Origin: Pseudomonadota bacterium
Lineage (GTDB): Bacteria; Pseudomonadota; Alphaproteobacteria; Acetobacterales; Acetobacteraceae
Length of the DNA stretch: 6,814 nucleotides
Assembly (NCBI GenBank): GCA_021826485.1
Contig: JAKAZX010000222.1
Span: forward strand, 1 to 6,814
Reading direction: 5' to 3'
Made by a program: the position numbers and the translations under genes. Below the pieces are notes generated by a model that saw only the letters and a list, made by a program, of their open reading frames with translations, was not told where the DNA came from and ran no database searches. Shown here in pieces: positions 5,308 through 6,814 of this stretch. Numbering within the stretch: the stretch's first letter is position 1; each line of letters opens with the position of its first letter.

Positions 5308-6814
5308 ATGTCCTCGGCTTCGATTGCCATCCTCGCCTGCGGCGTGGTGGCCCTGATCTACGGGCTGGTCACCGCCCGCCAGGTGCTCGCCGCCGATGCC
5401 GGCAGCGCCCGCATGCAGGAAATCTCCAGTGCCGTGCAGGTGGGCGCGCGCGCCTATCTGAACCGCCAGTACACCACGATCGGGATCGTCGGCGTCGTCA
5501 TCTTCATCCTGCTGTCGCTGCTGCTCGGGCTGCATGTCGGCATCGGCTTCGTCATCGGCGCGGTGCTGTCGGGCGTCGCCGGCTATGTCGGCATGAACGT
5601 CTCGGTGCGCGCCAATGTGCGCACCGCCCAGGCCTCCCGCGAGGGGCTGGCGGCCGGCCTCGGCATCGCCTTCAAGTCCGGGGCCATCACCGGGATGCTG
5701 GTGGTCGGTCTCGGTCTGCTCGGCGTCACCGGCTATTTCTGGGTTCTTCGCTCGGAATATCCGGAGAATCTGCGCACGGTGATGGAGGCGATGGTGGCGC
5801 TGTCGTTCGGCGCCTCCCTGATCTCGATCTTCGCGCGCCTTGGCGGCGGCATCTTCACCAAGGGCGCCGACGTGGGCGCCGATCTGGTCGGCAAGGTAGA
5901 GGCCGGCATCCCCGAGGACGACCCCCGCAACCCCGCCGTGATCGCCGACAACGTGGGCGACAATGTCGGCGACTGCGCCGGCATGGCGGCCGACCTGTTC
6001 GAGACCTACGCCGTCACCATCGTCGCCACCATGCTGCTCGCCAGCCTGTTCTTCAGCGGCGAATGGGCGAGCCGCCTGATGATGCTGCCGCTCGGCATCG
6101 GCGGGGTATGCATCCTCACCTCCGTCATCGGCACGTATTTCGTCCGCCTGGGTGCCAATAACAGCATCATGGGCGCGCTGTACCGCGGACTGATCGTGAC
6201 CGGCGTGCTGTCGATCATCGCGATCGCCATCGTGATGGCCATCACCACCGGGTTCGCAACCGCCATTCCGGTGGGCAGCGGACCGGATGCCAGCACGGTG
6301 ACCGGGTTTGCGCTGTTCGTCTGCGCGCTGATCGGCCTTGCCGTGACCGGGCTGATCGTGTGGATCACCGAATACTACACTTCCACCGAATACCGCCCGG
6401 TGCGGAGCATCAGCCAGGCCTCCACCACCGGCCACGGCACCAACGTGATCCAGGGCCTTGCCATCTCGATGGAGGCGACCGCACTGCCGGTGGTGGTGAT
6501 CTGCCTCGGCATCGTGCTGTCGTTCCTCTCCGCCGGGCTGTTCGGCATCGCCGTCGCGGCCACCACGATGCTGTCGCTTGCCGGCATGATCGTGGCGCTC
6601 GACGCGTACGGGCCGGTTACGGACAATGCCGGCGGCATCGCCGAGATGGCGGAACTGCCGCCCGACGTGCGCAAGATCACCGATGCATTGGACGCGGTCG
6701 GCAACACCACGAAGGCGGTGACCAAGGGCTATGCGATCGGCTCCGCCGGCCTCGCCTCGCTCGTGCTGTTCGCGGCCTATACCGCCGACCTGAAATACTA
6801 CTTCCCGAAGCTGA
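5308..6814 (+). CDS. hppA: K+-independent membrane-bound H+-translocating pyrophosphatase, 3' partial
   Basis: This integral inner-membrane pump couples hydrolysis of PPi to proton export. The first 502 codons are present; family members of ~700 aa have 16 membrane helices, so about 200 residues lie beyond the window. Visible landmarks: QEISSAVQVGARAYLNRQY (37-55), GGGIFTKGADVGADLVGKVE (179-198) with D188, D192 and K196, the pyrophosphate-metal site DNVGDNVGD (214-222), TGHGTNVIQGLA (374-385), LDAYGPVTDNAGGIAE (431-446) and GNTTKAVTKGYAIGSAG (465-481). About eleven or twelve hydrophobic helices are seen. K469 and T472 are the residues known to distinguish K+-independent from K+-dependent enzymes, and K+-independent members are H+ pumps. 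The ATG at 5308 is preceded by GGGAG (5295-5299) with an 8-nt spacer, and the N-terminus resembles the family. The leader contains alternative hairpins. It is divergent from the tRNA gene. Confidence 0.97.
   Translation, partial: MSSASIAILACGVVALIYGLVTARQVLAADAGSARMQEISSAVQVGARAYLNRQYTTIGIVGVVIFILLSLLLGLHVGIGFVIGAVLSGVAGYVGMNVSVRANVRTAQASREGLAAGLGIAFKSGAITGMLVVGLGLLGVTGYFWVLRSEYPENLRTVMEAMVALSFGASLISIFARLGGGIFTKGADVGADLVGKVEAGIPEDDPRNPAVIADNVGDNVGDCAGMAADLFETYAVTIVATMLLASLFFSGEWASRLMMLPLGIGGVCILTSVIGTYFVRLGANNSIMGALYRGLIVTGVLSIIAIAIVMAITTGFATAIPVGSGPDASTVTGFALFVCALIGLAVTGLIVWITEYYTSTEYRPVRSISQASTTGHGTNVIQGLAISMEATALPVVVICLGIVLSFLSAGLFGIAVAATTMLSLAGMIVALDAYGPVTDNAGGIAEMAELPPDVRKITDALDAVGNTTKAVTKGYAIGSAGLASLVLFAAYTADLKYYFPKL

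Noticed and set aside
5275..6435. 386-codon minus-strand frame and 348-codon plus-strand frame over hppA
   Set aside because: Both are out-of-frame readings of hppA, which has all pyrophosphatase motifs in its own frame.
1..6814. CRISPR array, insertion sequence, phage or defence genes
   Set aside because: No spaced direct repeats, transposase or integrase motifs, or defence domains were found on either strand.

Overview
The window is G+C-rich (about two thirds or more by eye), and its proteins and gene order look alphaproteobacterial. The best fit is Rhodospirillales and probably Acetobacteraceae. The grounds are the HppA sequence, which closely resembles Rhodospirillum-type proton pyrophosphatases, the thrB-rnhA pair, and the RTX-like C-terminus at the left edge. 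No taxon can be proved from this sequence alone.

Layout, left to right. (1) The last ~92 codons of a gene for a secreted, hemolysin-type (type I secretion-like) protein, plus strand. (2) A convergent minus-strand gene for a cytosolic molybdopterin oxidoreductase of the FdhF/YdeP family, 765 aa. (3) A divergent plus-strand gene for a 74-aa protein with one C-terminal membrane segment. (4) A convergent minus-strand gene for a 182-aa lipoprotein of unknown function. (5) A divergent plus-strand pair, thrB (homoserine kinase) and rnhA (RNase HI), overlapping by 11 nt. (6) A minus-strand tRNA gene with a CAU anticodon whose stems carry tRNA-Ile2 determinants. (7) The first 502 codons of hppA, a K+-independent membrane H+-pyrophosphatase, running off the right edge.

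The genes do not form one pathway. They alternate in direction, so nearly every gene is its own transcription unit; only thrB-rnhA looks like an operon. This is mostly core, housekeeping-type sequence: threonine synthesis, R-loop/primer removal, AUA decoding, and proton pumping from PPi. The YdeP-like oxidoreductase, the small membrane protein and the lipoprotein are the less understood part. I see no insertion sequence, integrase, phage gene, CRISPR array or defence cassette, and no evidence of a new multi-gene system.

The points most worth following are: the identity of the CAU tRNA; two mutually exclusive hairpins in the probable hppA leader; the K+-independence signature in HppA; the three-cysteine N-terminal site of the YdeP-like enzyme; and T-tract-less hairpins at all three convergent gene junctions.
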